In this document: in pieces, positions 1 to 12,200 of the stretch | Layout: the number at the start of each line of letters is the position of its first letter | Numbering within the stretch: the first letter of the stretch is position 1 | Assembly: GCA_026182355.1 (NCBI GenBank) | Contig: JAPFBL010001617.1 | Coordinates: forward strand, 4,003,001-4,067,000 | From: Hermatobates lingyangjiaoensis | Lineage: Eukaryota; Arthropoda; Insecta; Hemiptera; Hermatobatidae | DNA: 64,000 nucleotides | Direction: 5' to 3' | Made by a program: the position numbers and the translations under genes | The notes under the pieces: generated by a model | Told to the model about the DNA's origin: nothing | Seen by the model: only the letters and a program-made list of their open reading frames with translations | Databases searched by the model: none

Positions 1-225
1 TTCTATTTTAGTCAGATATTTTGACATTAGCAGTGGTGTGAAAGTTAAACTTCTGCATCTTCAGGAAACATTCGAGATAATTCACAACTATCTTACTAGT
101 ATCCTGCGAAGTCACAAGGTACAACACAAAATCATTGCACTTTGTTGTGATAATAGAAACAATTCAACTCCAATTTTGGAGGCTCTATCCGAGGCAGCGA
201 GGGAAATGCTTTCTTTAAATCATGG
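1..225 (+). pseudogene. hAT-like transposase relic, central part
   Basis: The reading frame from about 38 to 200 resembles the stretch of hAT-type transposases, and of host genes derived from them, around the KIIALCCDN motif, where a conserved Asp-Asn follows a hydrophobic strand. There is no credible start codon and the piece runs off the left edge of the window. The frame is then interrupted by the 9-bp minisatellite at 226-705. Matching C-terminal transposase sequence resumes after the array, so both parts are probably one decayed copy. No function is expected. Confidence 0.5.
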
Positions 226-705
226 ATATTACAATTATAATAGAAAAAACAGATAAAGCAGATATAACAGACTTAACAGATACAACAGATGTAATAGATG
301 AAAGAGATTTAACAGATAATATAACAGATAAAACTGATATAACAGATATAATAGATACATCAAATATAACAGATAAAACAGATACAACATGTATAACAAA
401 TAAAAGAAATATAACATATATAACAGATGTAACAGATATAACAGATAAAAATTATATAACAGATAAAACAGACATAACAGATATAATAGATACAACAAAT
501 ATTACAGATGAAACAGATACAACATATATAACAATAAAAGAGATATAACTGATACAATAGATATAACAGCTAAAACAGATACAACAGATAAAACAGATAT
601 ACCAGATGTAATAGATAAAACAGATAATACAGGTAAACAGATATAATAGATTTAACATATATAACAAATTTAACAGTTATAACAGATATGACAAATATCC
701 CTCGC
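226..705. repeat. 9-bp minisatellite (ACAGATANA-like units)
   Basis: About 50 tandem units of nine bases, typically aacagatat, aacagataa or aacagatac, fill this interval. Because nine is a multiple of three, the + strand reads as an open tripeptide repeat (ITD/KTD/TTD) for over 100 codons, and the minus strand as a Leu/Tyr repeat. Neither looks like a gene. The array lies between two pieces of a hAT transposase relic and probably expanded inside it. Confidence 0.9.
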
Positions 706-714
706 TCGCTTTAT

Positions 715-1388
715 ATCTCTTATTCATTGCCAGGCTGCAACATTTCATTCTGACGGTCTTCAAATTGAATGCCAGTATGTTTCAGCCGTGAAAGTGGCAA
801 AAGTATTAAAAAAGTTGCATGAAAAGTATGAAGAAAGACTAAAATATGCTTTTCTGCCTCTTTCAGTTCGATCATGTCTGAGGGAGCTGAAGAAAGATGT
901 AGAGAAAAGTAATGTAATTGACAGCCTTAAATCATTCACAAAACTTGCATAAGTTATTTGGATAAATGGTCTCACCATTATTCTATAGTAGAAGCACTAG
1001 CTTAGACCACCCTGGACGAAATTTCACACTGGTGAAACATTTCAGCCGGGCATGTTTTATTGGTAAACTTCACGAAAAAGGTGGTGTTTGTTGAAGAAGA
1101 GCTTTACAATGGACCCTCTTGTTAAAAAAATTTGTCACCGAAGAAGAGTTGAAAGAGTGGCGTGAGGCAAACACACCTGTTGATGAAATGTGGGTGGCTA
1201 TTTTCAGCGTCTTCAACAACAAGAATGTCATAGCTAAAAACTTGGAAAAGCCTTACCTTAGCCTACCAGGTATTAACACAGAGAGGAAACGTGTTTTCTC
1301 ATTGATGAATGATTTCTGGACTGAAGATAAGTCACAGCTCCAAGTAGTCAGTCATTCTCAGAGCAATTTTTACTGTGAAATGTAATGT
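715..1388 (+). pseudogene. hAT transposase relic, C-terminal part
   Basis: Two frames carry the signal. Around 750-950 is a helical stretch without a start. At 1119-1385 is the characteristic hAT C-terminal dimerisation segment, recognisable by LSLPGINTERKRVFSLMNDF followed by WTEDKSQL, which corresponds to the usual LPG(T/I)N.E.(E)RVFS pattern. Stops and frame changes near 950-1110 show the copy is dead. It continues the fragment at 1-225 across the minisatellite. Confidence 0.65.
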
Positions 1389-1689
1389 TGAGCTTTCATG
1401 TTTACAATTTATGATCTCCGGGGAAACCAACGTTTATTGGTGAAGATAAATTCCAACGGAAAATATGAGAATGTAAAATAAATTTCATCCCATCATAGTT
1501 ACATGGTTAACATAATATTATTTATTTTGATTTAAAAATAGTCTTAAATATACTTCAAAATTTTTACCGTAGTCTTGTCAAGGAAAACGATGTTTCAGTC
1601 ATAGTCAATTCTCAGTCATTTTTTGTATCATTGATTCATCATATCATATTTGATTGCTATACCAACTTTGATAAATATATACATACTAT

Positions 1690-2150
1690 GATATATCAAT
1701 GATCTAACCATAATATGAATGGGAAAAAAAGACTAACCGTAAAAAGTGGTCTTAGTCAGAGTCAAAACCCAACTGAAACACTAGATGCAGAAGATCATTG
1801 AGATCTCAACCCATCATTGAGAGGGTTGAGAGGAGTCGGAGGGAAGAGTGGTATTTTAAAAGGGTGTAAATGCAGGAAGGGACAAAGGTTTAGGCAGGGA
1901 TGGTCACAAAGGAGTCAAGTAAGAAAGAGTAAAAAACTATCTACTGGCTGTCAACCCTCTTAGAAGAGACTATTGCCCTCGTTAACACTGAGTTAAGCCG
2001 GAACAACCCGTTACTAATGTTTATAATATTTGATCTATTAAATTTAATCAGCGAGGACTCAATAATATTTATTAACAACATCGATTTTCCATAGGTAATA
2101 AAAAAGTAGCATCTTATTCTTGCATATAAATAAAATTGCAAACTGAATTA
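1690..2150 (-). pseudogene. Penelope-like element 3' end, diverged copy
   Basis: On the minus strand this copy runs from the end of the endonuclease frame (1941-2141, containing SLIKFNRSNIIN) through to the 3' tail near 1700. It is the same family as the inverted dimer at 4916-6379 but more diverged. The ribozyme-like tail around 1715-1760 has lost part of the GAAA side through a small deletion, so this copy is not expected to fold. The GIY-YIG motif itself is not present here, so the copy is truncated at its 5' side. Confidence 0.7.
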
Positions 2151-4589
2151 ATGCCATTAATTCTGGCGTAATTTAACACTATAAAGTTGATAGGGCTTAT
2201 CAATATAAAATATGCTCAATCAAAAAAAAAAAAAAAGCATAACCTATTTCGCATCAATCAGTTGTCATATCAGGTACTACCCAAAATTTCAGAAATTTTT
2301 AGAAAAAACAAAAGTTGTTACTTCCAATAAAAAAAATGTAATTGTATTCGTCAATTAGTCACTGTTCGCATCTATATATTTTGATTCTTTGCGTTGGGTG
2401 GATTTGGTATCTAGTTGTCTAAAAACTAAATGACCATGATCAAAGTGTGAAGAGTGTTTGTTGTCGTGGTGCATGATCCAGTTTTGGTATCTTCACATCT
2501 TCGACTACTCTGGTCCATGTTCAATCGACATTCTTACAGTTTTACCGACATTGTAAAAAGTTAGCACTGATAATAAGAATAACTCCTCGAACCCTGGAAG
2601 TTTATGTGACCTACCTGAGCGTTTCCAACAGGTGTATGCTATATTTATCTATTTGAAGCTACTGAAAGTCCTTGATTTGCTTATGCAGTGAGACCAAAGG
2701 CTTGAATCAACATTCGGTATGTTTCAATTACTGTTACAAATCCAATTAAAAATAAAAACAACATGTTCATATATTCTCTTTGACTGATGACACTGATGAA
2801 AATTGTGGAAGTTCAAAACAGCATTGCCAGTGAGAGGTCTATACTTGGATGTATAACAGCGGTTAGAAAACAGCGGTCATCTTAAAATATTTTTGTTATC
2901 CACATATCAAACATATAATATGAAATCTAAATTAGGCTCATAGATTTGTAACATGAGTTTGTAGGAATGTACTTGATTACTAATGAATACAGATGATGGC
3001 TGAGTAGGTCTGTATGTCCAAAAAAACTCCCGGGTTTGAATTTTCATAACATTCCTGGAATGTTTCAAAAGCCGTTTTACCATTGCCCACTTTAACAAAC
3101 CAATAGCGCTACCAAATAGTTGTCATCTAAAAAAAATTCAACAAAAAATTAAAATTAAACAGTTTGTAGGAAGTATACCATGATATTAGGGGAAACTATC
3201 CTGGAGATATTCCTATGTAATTTGTCAAGTTGGTGAATCTACTTAATTAATGAAAACAATGCAGTGGTGTGGCGTCAGACTGTGAAATAATTCAACACCC
3301 CCTTACCAAAAAAAAAAGCATGGACATACATTCGACCACCAATAGTTGAAAAATCAGTTACTGTAGTATCCAGTTATATTAAGTAATCAATCAAAGGAAG
3401 AGTTTCAAAAAACAAAGAAAAGTTCAAAGGAAACAATGCGTTTTGAATACGTAATAATACGTAATTGCTAAAATGAGCAACAGGACACGACTCTGAGTTC
3501 ATGCTCTATACAGATACGCCATAGAGAAGGGTATCTGCACTGGGTGTGGAACTGGGGAATCTGTGTGTATAGTATACTACGTAAACTATTGATTCCGAGC
3601 TACTATCTGTTTCCATTCAAACGGAATGAGCTGTCAGCGTCTGTTTCGCAATGACAGTAACAAAGTCGCAAGGGAAAAATCCATCTACCGCAGGAATTGA
3701 AGTGAGTGAGATCAAGTTTTTCTCACATGGTCAACTGTAGTTTGCTTGCTCAAGAGTCAGAGGTTCCAACTCTTTGTTCTTCCATGAACCTCGACAGACA
3801 GCTAATGTGGTGTATACACAGTCATTTGCTTAACACTTCACTAATAATGATATTTTCTACTATTCTATAATTTCTAATGATACTTTGGAATACCATCTAT
3901 CATCTTCGAAATTTTGAAAATACCCGTCAAAGACGGGCACGTTTGCTAGTAAAGATATAAAAACAGAAAACTCAACCTGATTATCTGCTATACTTGTCGG
4001 ATTTGTTGGTATTGACAGAAATTTTTACATTGCTATAAGTAAAGTATAGTGATAGTGAAAAAATTCCATCTCTAGATTTTGACGGAATTACATATTTTGA
4101 GGTCCCAGAAGTCGTTTTATGAAATTTTTTCGATAATGTCTGCGAGTGTGTGGATGAGTATGTATCCCAAGTTTGTTACCGCGCGACGGTCCAGAATCTT
4201 TAATGGATCAAGTTGATATTTTACACAATTGACTTCATAGTGTAGATGAGCCCTATTGTTTATTTTCACTATCTATTATTTTCAAAAATATTAAGCTTCC
4301 TGCAATAAAAGTTTTAAATTATACTGCAGAGCCGGCTTTCTATTTTATTTGAATATGTAAAACTGGCTGATTACTAATATATTTATTCTCAATACACATT
4401 CACAGCAATCTTATAACAGAGTACAGCACGCTCAGAGTGAATTGATTTTTGACAAATGGAAAGAAAAATGATTTTTATTAAATACTAGGAAGGAAGCCAT
4501 AAAATTCACAGTCTAATAATTCTATAAAAGACCAATAATGTAAAACATAATTTACATTTGAAAACATTCTTTCAAGAATAATAAATATA
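2151..4589. other. No gene recognised (intergenic)
   Basis: AT-rich sequence with only short open frames. It contains an A-run near 2222-2236 and a somewhat less AT-rich stretch at about 3470-3800 that does not resemble a known gene. I see no RNA gene or complete mobile element here. Confidence 0.5.
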
Positions 4590-4974
4590 ATATTCCTACA
4601 TTATAAATTAAAAATTATCTTATAACGACATTTCTTCTTTGATGTTTCTGACATTTTTCAGACAAAATAGGAATATTTTCAAGTTTTAAAGGGGAAAATT
4701 TATCTTTTAATGTAGAAGGTGGTGTGAGATAAACTACGTAAGAAATCCACTGACTATTGAAACAAAAGTCATGTTGTCCGTAAGAGATTATTTCGTACCA
4801 CGAAATCTACACTTTCGTTTTTCAAAAATGTTATTACTGCTGCAGTTCTACTAATGATATTATATGCATCAGTGTTATTATATATGAGAATAATCATATA
4901 TATATTAATAAGTGATAAAAAGATTTCACATAAACACGTGAAATAACAATCAATGATCAAACCACAATATGAAA

Positions 4975-5037
4975 TGGGAAAACAAGACTAAGATCTTTCA
5001 ACGGTAACAAGCGGTCTTCGTCAGAGTCAAAAACCCA
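4975..5037 (-). ncRNA. Hammerhead-ribozyme-like motif (PLE family A), left arm
   Basis: Mirror copy of the motif at 6293-6355, reading on the minus strand. It has the core CTGACGA, then GAAA, with closing strands GACT/AGTC and TGGG/CCCA. As in the other arm, the stem II strand reads accgtt instead of the acggtt seen in other copies, which weakens stem II. Cleavage activity is not implied. Confidence 0.5.
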
Positions 5038-5206
5038 ACTGAACACTAGATGCAGAAAAACATCTGGTGAGGAGTTGTGAAGAGTGGGAGGGAAGAGTGG
5101 TATTTTAAAAGGGTGAAAGCGCAGGAAAGGACTAATGACCAGAAAGGGATGTTTGGGGAAACAAAGGAGTACAGTAAGAAAAAGTAAAAAAACAATCCGC
5201 TAGCTG

Positions 5207-5401
5207 TCAACCCTCTTTGAAGAGGCTATTGCCTACGAAAGTATCAAGTTTGAAGAGACCGTTACTATTGTTTATAATATTTGATCTATTAAATTTAATT
5301 AGAGACGATTCAATAATATTTCTTAACAACATTGATTTTTCATAGGTAATAAATTTAGCTCCTGTCCAATCGATATGATGATTTTCATTTTTTATATGCA
5401 A
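5207..5401 (-). pseudogene. PLE endonuclease C-terminal fragment, left arm
   Basis: A minus-strand frame identical in protein to the + strand frame at 5929-6123. It forms the end of the PLE endonuclease region (motif IESSLIKFNRSNIIN) with a stop shortly after. Upstream on this strand (5440-5530) the [17 protein letters not shown] segment is present in another frame, so the copy is frameshifted and truncated. Confidence 0.65.
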
Positions 5402-5605
5402 GAATAAGGCACTACTTTTTTCCTGTCTACTTACGTTGTTTGGTGTTGTTTTACACGTGTCTTTAATGATTTACCAGTTTGACCAATATAAATTTTATGG
5501 CAATTTTTGCACGGAATTTTATAAATACCAGCGGAGCATAACAACATTAGGTCAATTGCCCTTTCATTAAATACCCCTCTTTTTATATCGATTTAGCTTT
5601 GAAGG

Positions 5606-6123
5606 GTGCTAAAAAAAACTTTCTCTAATACTTCAACAAAGCCCCTTTTATTGTCAAATTCTATAGTTTTGCCACACCATGAATCATTGGACCCCCTTCC
5701 AAGATTAGCCAAACAACTTGATTTTAATATAGTGTTTTCTAATCGTAATAACGTGGGTAATATGTTAATAAAAAACCCTCCCAGTGAATTGGAGTCCCCT
5801 GGTATTTATAAAATTCCGTGCAAAAATTGCCATAAAATTTATATTGGTCAAACTGGTAAATCATTAAAGACACGTGTAAAACAACACCAAACAACGTAAG
5901 TAGACAGGAAAAAAGTAGTGCCTTATTCTTGCATATAAAAAATGAAAATCATCATATCGATTGGACAGGAGCTAAATTTATTACCTATGAAAAATCAATG
6001 TTGTTAAGAAATATTATTGAATCGTCTCTAATTAAATTTAATAGATCAAATATTATAAACAATAGTAACGGTCTCTTCAAACTTGATACTTTCGTAGGCA
6101 ATAGCCTCTTCAAAGAGGGTTGA
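5606..6123 (+). pseudogene. PLE GIY-YIG endonuclease domain, frameshifted
   Basis: The frame at 5606-5899 ends with the GIY-YIG nuclease signature: GIYKIPC, then [18 protein letters not shown] and an H. This is the form found at the C-terminus of canonical Penelope-like retroelements. A frame change near 5895 shifts the rest of the domain to 5929-6123 (HIKNENHHIDW, SLIKFNRSNI). The reverse transcriptase that should precede it is absent, so this is a truncated dead copy. Confidence 0.75.
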
Positions 6124-6292
6124 CAGCTAGCGGATTGTTTTTTTACTTTTTCTTACTGTACTCCTTTGTTTCCCCAAACATCCCTTTCTGGTCATTAGTC
6201 CTTTCCTGCGCTTTCACCCTTTTAAAATACCACTCTTCCCTCCCACTCTTCACAACTCCTCACCAGATGTTTTTCTGCATCTAGTGTTCAGT

Positions 6293-6355
6293 TGGGTTTT
6301 TGACTCTGACGAAGACCGCTTGTTACCGTTGAAAGATCTTAGTCTTGTTTTCCCA
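6293..6355 (+). ncRNA. Hammerhead-ribozyme-like motif (PLE family A), right arm
   Basis: Order of elements seen: TGGG, a T-rich strand, GACT, core CTGACGA (6306-6312), a stem II region (6313-6330), GAAA (6331-6334), palindromic agatct for stem III, then AGTC (6341-6344) and CCCA (6352-6355). GACT/AGTC and TGGG/CCCA form stem I with facing internal loops. The palindromic stem III suggests pairing between two copies, as known for PLE hammerheads. In this copy stem II has a G-to-C change. Confidence 0.55.
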
Positions 6356-6560
6356 TTTCATATTGTGGTTTGATCATTGATTAATAAGTGAATGAATCAC
6401 TATCTGTACTACCTCCAGGAATGAAAATCTAATGAACATCCCCCATTTAGACATTTATATGATACCTAAATAGAACATCATATATTATATACTCAAGAAG
6501 TATGATATTAAGTTTACTTATAGTAAAGTTGAGTGTAAGCCACTACTTTTTTTAATAAAA

Positions 6561-9256
6561 TCAAATCATTGATAATTCATTTTTTTAGATGTTTAAGATA
6601 TTTTAAATTGTTAACATGATACGTACGGATAGTAAAATTCATAAAACTATAAAAAAAACAACCATATTATTTATGATGGTCGCCAGTGTGAAAACCTTTG
6701 TCTCACGATTGTGTTGCAAGAAATTTATATGGAGTACCCTTTAGCATACATAATTACTGGAGATATAGTTTTTAGTGTGCTTAAGAACTCAATTGATTTG
6801 GTTCATATTAGAGCATTTGAAAATAACTTTTTTGTTGTCTATAAAACGTCTACTATTTCGTAAGAATAAACCATCGCAGATGGTATAATCTTGCTACAAA
6901 TATTTCATATCGAACCAGTAATAATACATTAAAAATGATAAACGTTCTTCCTATGAGAATATTAGGTAAATAAGAATCTTCGTATGGGGCAACATACGTA
7001 TTACATGGGGAAATCAACAGAATCTGTTCCAAAAATACTGATTAACAAAATAGAAAAAAACTTAAAGTATTAAGGGAATCACCCCTGCTTTCTTCTTGGA
7101 GATGGAAAGGAGCCCAGATAGAAGTTTTTGAATAGATTAATAAGTACTGATATACAGATAAATCAGTGATACAGAATGCATTATTGTAATTTAATAGGAG
7201 AATTATTAGTCTAAAGTATACCATAATTTTAGGTATACCTTATTAGGTATACTGTAACTTAAATTGTGAACATTAAAGACTGTACTCAGCTGGGTATGCT
7301 ATGGCTCCTATTTTAGTGATATGTTGTGGATGGCTTAATAGATGCTCATATAATGAAGTATAATATACGCCGGAATATGCGCATTGACCTTGTTATTATA
7401 AAAAGAGCTGTGATTGATGGTAACCCTTGGAAAATATGAAGCATGTTCTCCAAATTGTTGTAAGGTGCATAAAAGAGAAATTTCTGGATATAAATCCACC
7501 TAGAACTGAAATCTTTACTTAAAGCTGAGAGGTCGTTATGCATTTCTTAATAAGAAAAATCCAGAGTGACCTAGACTAAACTTTTTAGGTAATGTTACTG
7601 AATATAATAACAAACTCGTTAAGAATTAATTTAGTTTTCTCTTAATTTTAATGTGGCTATAACATCGACATAATATCAAATGCTATAGTAAATATTATCA
7701 AAATCATATTTGATCAATTTAAGGATTTCTTTTGTTATAATGTGGCTCAAAAGTTATCAAAACTATTCTTGGAGATGTGTATAATAATTAATTCTTTATG
7801 ATAACAACATCAAATGTGGAGTTAAAGGAATAACTAAGGTCAGAAAAGATAGATTACAACTTAATTAAAACGATCACCTTTTGTCTCTTTACAATGTGAT
7901 GAATTCACAGTCTCTCCACATACAAAACATGGTTTACTTCGTGAAATCACGGTCGATGGAATATTTTTTTGTGAAACATTGGAGAGGTTTAGAGTATTGG
8001 ACTTTTATAAAAGCATAAAAAAGTTGGTTGAAGAATACAGATCATCTGGAAAAATATGGTAGGAATTTGCAGTATTAAGATCCGAGTCAAATTTTTTAAC
8101 ATTTGCCATGAATAATTTTTGCTGATTTCATTATAATGGGGATACAGAAACAATCTCTGTTTAACTAACTTTAGGAAGTATTAAATTAAAGAGTTAAACA
8201 ATGAATACATTCCTGTCAATTGCATAACTCACGTCTATTGGAAGTCCTTTATTTTATTTAATACGCTGTCGGAACATCAACATATGTTTAAAGGGCAATA
8301 TGTTAAACAGGCTTGGTAAGCAGAGCTAATGACTGAAGTGGAAATTTTTCTTAAAAGTTAAAGAAGAATCTCATTTATGAATAATATTTAGATAATTATC
8401 ATAATTATAATAAGATTTAAAAATTATAATTAATACCTAAGTTTAAACTTCAATGAAAATAATATGACAGCCTAAGCCACCCTACTCTGTAAGAGCATTT
8501 TGTTGGAGAGAAGTGAAGCAAAAAGTAGATGTTTCAAAAATTCAAAAAGGAGGTGGATAGTGGAAAAGTGTATCGAGAACCATTACTCGAAACTCTATTT
8601 ATTCACCTGATCAATTTTCAAATCATTAAAATAGGTTTAATTTACTTATTCACTATTTTACTTAAGGCTTTCTCTCAATAATGATCAAACTTTGGATGTG
8701 TACCCAAACTGAGGTAAATGGAAAATTCAGTGGACTTCGAAAAAGTAAAAAAAAAATAAACTTCATTACTCTACTTTCGTTAGAGCAAAACTTTAATGAA
8801 AATATAGCTTATTTGAAGAAAATGTGTTAACTAGAAAAGCCTGAACAATAATAGTATCACTCATTGTGGCTTCGTAATCTCTGAGTTTAAGCATGAAGTG
8901 AAGATAAATTAACTTATATAAAAGTCACTAATTATAATTTATTACACTTAATTATTCAAATTTTTAACTACATTACATAGCATCTAGTTTATAATATTTA
9001 CAAACTAAAAAATAAACTCAATACTTTTTTAGACAATTTCTAATTAGAATGACTCGTAAGACAACCTGTTGATTTGATAACAGTGATAAGCAGTTTTGAA
9101 GTTCTGTTTTTTATTTGTATAACTGTTTCTTTGTTTTATAGATAGATTAACTAATGTTATTCATCAAGATAATGTAATACATAAATGTGTTCGTACTAGT
9201 TTAAATATTTGGAAAACCAAATATTTATCTAACTGAAAAAATATTTTTTTTCCATT
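6561..9256. other. No gene recognised upstream of carbonic anhydrase
   Basis: AT-rich sequence with only short ORFs and no recognised transposon motif. The last few hundred bases before 9257 presumably hold the promoter and 5' untranslated region of the carbonic anhydrase gene, but no specific element can be pointed to. Confidence 0.45.
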
Positions 9257-12200
9257 ATGGATCGTTTATTTCGGGGAATTATGAAGTACAGAAAAAGTGA
9301 AAGATTTACAATGGTAGAACAGTTCAAAGAAGTCAAAAATAATCCAGTAGTACGTTTTTAATTTTCCTTTAATTTATTAGTTATATTTATACATTCCAAT
9401 TCTTAGTTATTCAAAAAACTTCATTGTTTGATATGTATGTATGAATGATTCTCTTCGGTAAAATATCAAAGTATTATTTTTTTATAGCCCAAAGCTGTGT
9501 TTTTCACTTGCATGGATAGCCGCATGATACCTACAAGGTTTACTATGACAAATGTTGGTGATATGTTCGTAGGTTAGTAGATTTTTTAGAATTTAGAAGA
9601 TTATACAAATTTTATGTTTTATATGTAAATACATGATTTTATTGTGATATATTGCATTACATTGTCCAAATCATTTTTTATGCTATGATATGGAATATTT
9701 TTCTTTCCTTCATTTTGTTCTATGTTTTGCTATTATAGGCAATTTTCAAAAGGCCTAGATGTTCTTTGTCTTCAGTAACTGCATAAGTTAAAAAATATGT
9801 TTACGCGTTATGATAGTTTTTCTTCCATTAGCATGAAGAAATGTTATTCATCTAGTAAAAAGCCTGTAGTTTAGTGTGTATATATTTATAAGTATATTCA
9901 GAATATGCAGTTATATTTCAGTATATTAGAATTTACTAAATAAAATTGTAATAATTGGCCATGTCTTATAGTCTATGTAGCCCTTATCGTGTATGCTACG
10001 GTAATAATTGTGCATGTGATTGAAATAGTTTTTTTTTGAGAACGTTTATTGAATAGTGAATTATAATTTCTAGATCTTTGTATACTTTCTAGTAATGAAA
10101 TGAAAGTTTGTAAATCCATCATGATTGCAGTTCGGAATGCTGGCAACGTTATTCCTCATAGTCAACATTTTTTGGATGAATATACGACTAATGAACCTGC
10201 CGCGCTTGAACTGGGCTGTATAGTTAATGACATTAGACACATAATTGTTTGCGGCCACTCAGATTGTAAGGTACATGTTTCATTTGTTGTGGTTTTGTAA
10301 ATGAAGTATGAGGTGGGTATTAGACTCCCAGAGTACATTTGAATATTAAATTATTTGATCATTGAAATTATTCTTTTTATTTATTTTTAATTATCCGAAG
10401 CATTAATAAAAATAATGCTTCATTAATATCCATATTAACATACATGTAATTGTAGGGTAAAAAGCTTATGAACTAGTCCCCTCATAGAAATTTAATAGTA
10501 TAAACAACGCGTTTCGAAAACGTAGTGTCCTTCTTCAGGCATTGACTAAAAAAATTACAATGTCATCAGAAAGTTATCTGTAGTGTAAAGTAATATTTAT
10601 ATGCAACATTTTGTATGTTTTGGGTATAGAAACAATAAATTCCGTGAAATATCTATTCTCGAAGGGTTTAAGATTAACATATCAGTGTGCGATAATTCTT
10701 CTGCTAGTCTCAATGAGCAAATTCCTAAGTGCACAACTTTTCTTAATTTATTCATATATATATTTGATTGAAATAAACGGCAGCTTCCGCATTCAAGACT
10801 TTAATACTCGTCCTTTCCAGTCTCCTGACATTTCTCTTTGAGTGGAGGGAAGTTTCCACAAAAGTTGTTCCATACTAATATATATATATATATATATACA
10901 TGCTTTGTTAAACACGACAGAGTAGTTTCTGTCTATGAGCTTCTTCTCGAGAACTTCGATTTGCCGAAAAACAGTTTTTTCGTTGTTAGAACAATGGTTG
11001 AGGTGGTCACAGAAACTACTCTGTCGTGTTTAACAAAGCATGTATATCCGAAGGACTGCTACCAAAGTACACTAATATATATATATATATATATATATAC
11101 CACAATTAAAAGAAACGGTCCAGCGGACTTTTTTACAATAAAATAAAAAACGAAGGAAACACACAGAAAGACACAGACATAACTCACATCGATATTTCGA
11201 CAATCGTCGTCATCAGGAGGTGCGAAGAGCGAAGAGTCCCGCAGGAAGACAGGGCGGTACTCCCGCAGGAAGACAGTACCGCCCTGTCTTCCTGCGGGAC
11301 TCTTCGCTCTTCGCTCTTCGCACCTCCTGATGACGACGATTGTCGAAATATCGATGTGAGTTATGTCTGTGTCTTTCTGTGTGTTTCCTTCGTTTTTTAT
11401 TTTATTGTATATATATATATATATATAAGAAAAAGAAATAAAGTTCTATTTTCTCTGTATTCTTATTTTCGTTATAATTCCCTTTTATATTTCAATATGT
11501 TTTCTACTCTTAGTTTTAGAGCAAATGTAAAGTCCCTGCCTAACATTGATTCAATCATTTTCGTAAATTCAATTTATTAACTGCCCTTTTACTCCGTAAC
11601 AGTTACACCATCCCCTCCCCTTTTTTTTATCTAGCGTAGTCTTCCTGTTTATGCCACTTTTTTTCGTGTTATATAATTACGGGTTTATAACTATTGTTAT
11701 AATTTTTATTTGTTTTGTGGAGTGGGTTTAATCTCCTTTTGATGAAGTGACTATAAGTTCTAAATGCCACAACTAGACAATTGTGGGCACTCTATTTTCT
11801 AAATATTTAAGCGTAGGTTCCATCCTTTTCGTTATATACTTAGTAGGAAAATAGATTTTACTAATCCATTTTTAATGTATGTTTTTAGTGAATTCTTTTT
11901 TCCAGTTGCTCAAATGTTTTCATTATTCCTAAGATTAGTAAATTGTTATTGGTATTATTTTCAATAACTACTTTTTTACTATTAGTGTAGCTTAGTAAAT
12001 TCTTTGAATATACTACTCAAGGTTAGTCATAAGTTTTACCACTTTAATGGTAGTACTGTGTTTACTCATTTTTGTTGATGTTAGGTAATGGTTTTGTTAG
12101 TATTCATGTGGCTTTTGTTTTCGTTTTATTTAAATATTAAAAAAATAGAGAATTATTTTAAAGAATTCTATTAAATATATTGCGACCCTCTTTAACATTA

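Larger units (their letters stand above)
4904..6391. mobile_element. Penelope-like element inverted dimer with 12-bp target duplication
   Basis: Two copies of a PLE 3' segment face each other: a minus-strand arm at about 4947-5531 and a + strand arm at about 5801-6379, nearly identical, with about 270 bp between. The insert is bracketed by the direct repeat attaataagtga at 4904-4915 and 6380-6391. The related repeat at 27.8 kb has the uninterrupted sequence at this point, so the insertion boundaries are supported by an empty site. Each arm carries the tail of the GIY-YIG endonuclease frame and a hammerhead-like 3' end. Variable-length duplications and inverted partial copies are known for PLEs. 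Confidence 0.8.
4590..6560. repeat. Unknown interspersed repeat, copy A (interrupted by PLE)
   Basis: The flanks 4590-4915 and 6380-6560 together match, with divergence, the repeat at about 27450-28540. Shared landmarks are a tract around tttctgacatttttca on the left and tcactatctgtactacc plus a tttacttatag tract on the right. In this copy the PLE inverted dimer 4916-6379 separates the halves. No coding potential was recognised, so the family is unclassified. Confidence 0.6.

Noticed and set aside
222..548. A Thr/Asp/Ile-repeat protein
   Set aside because: It is the translation of the 9-bp minisatellite; open frames on both strands are a by-product of the period.
226..705. A CRISPR-like array
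   Set aside because: Units are contiguous without spacers and the genome is eukaryotic; it is a minisatellite.
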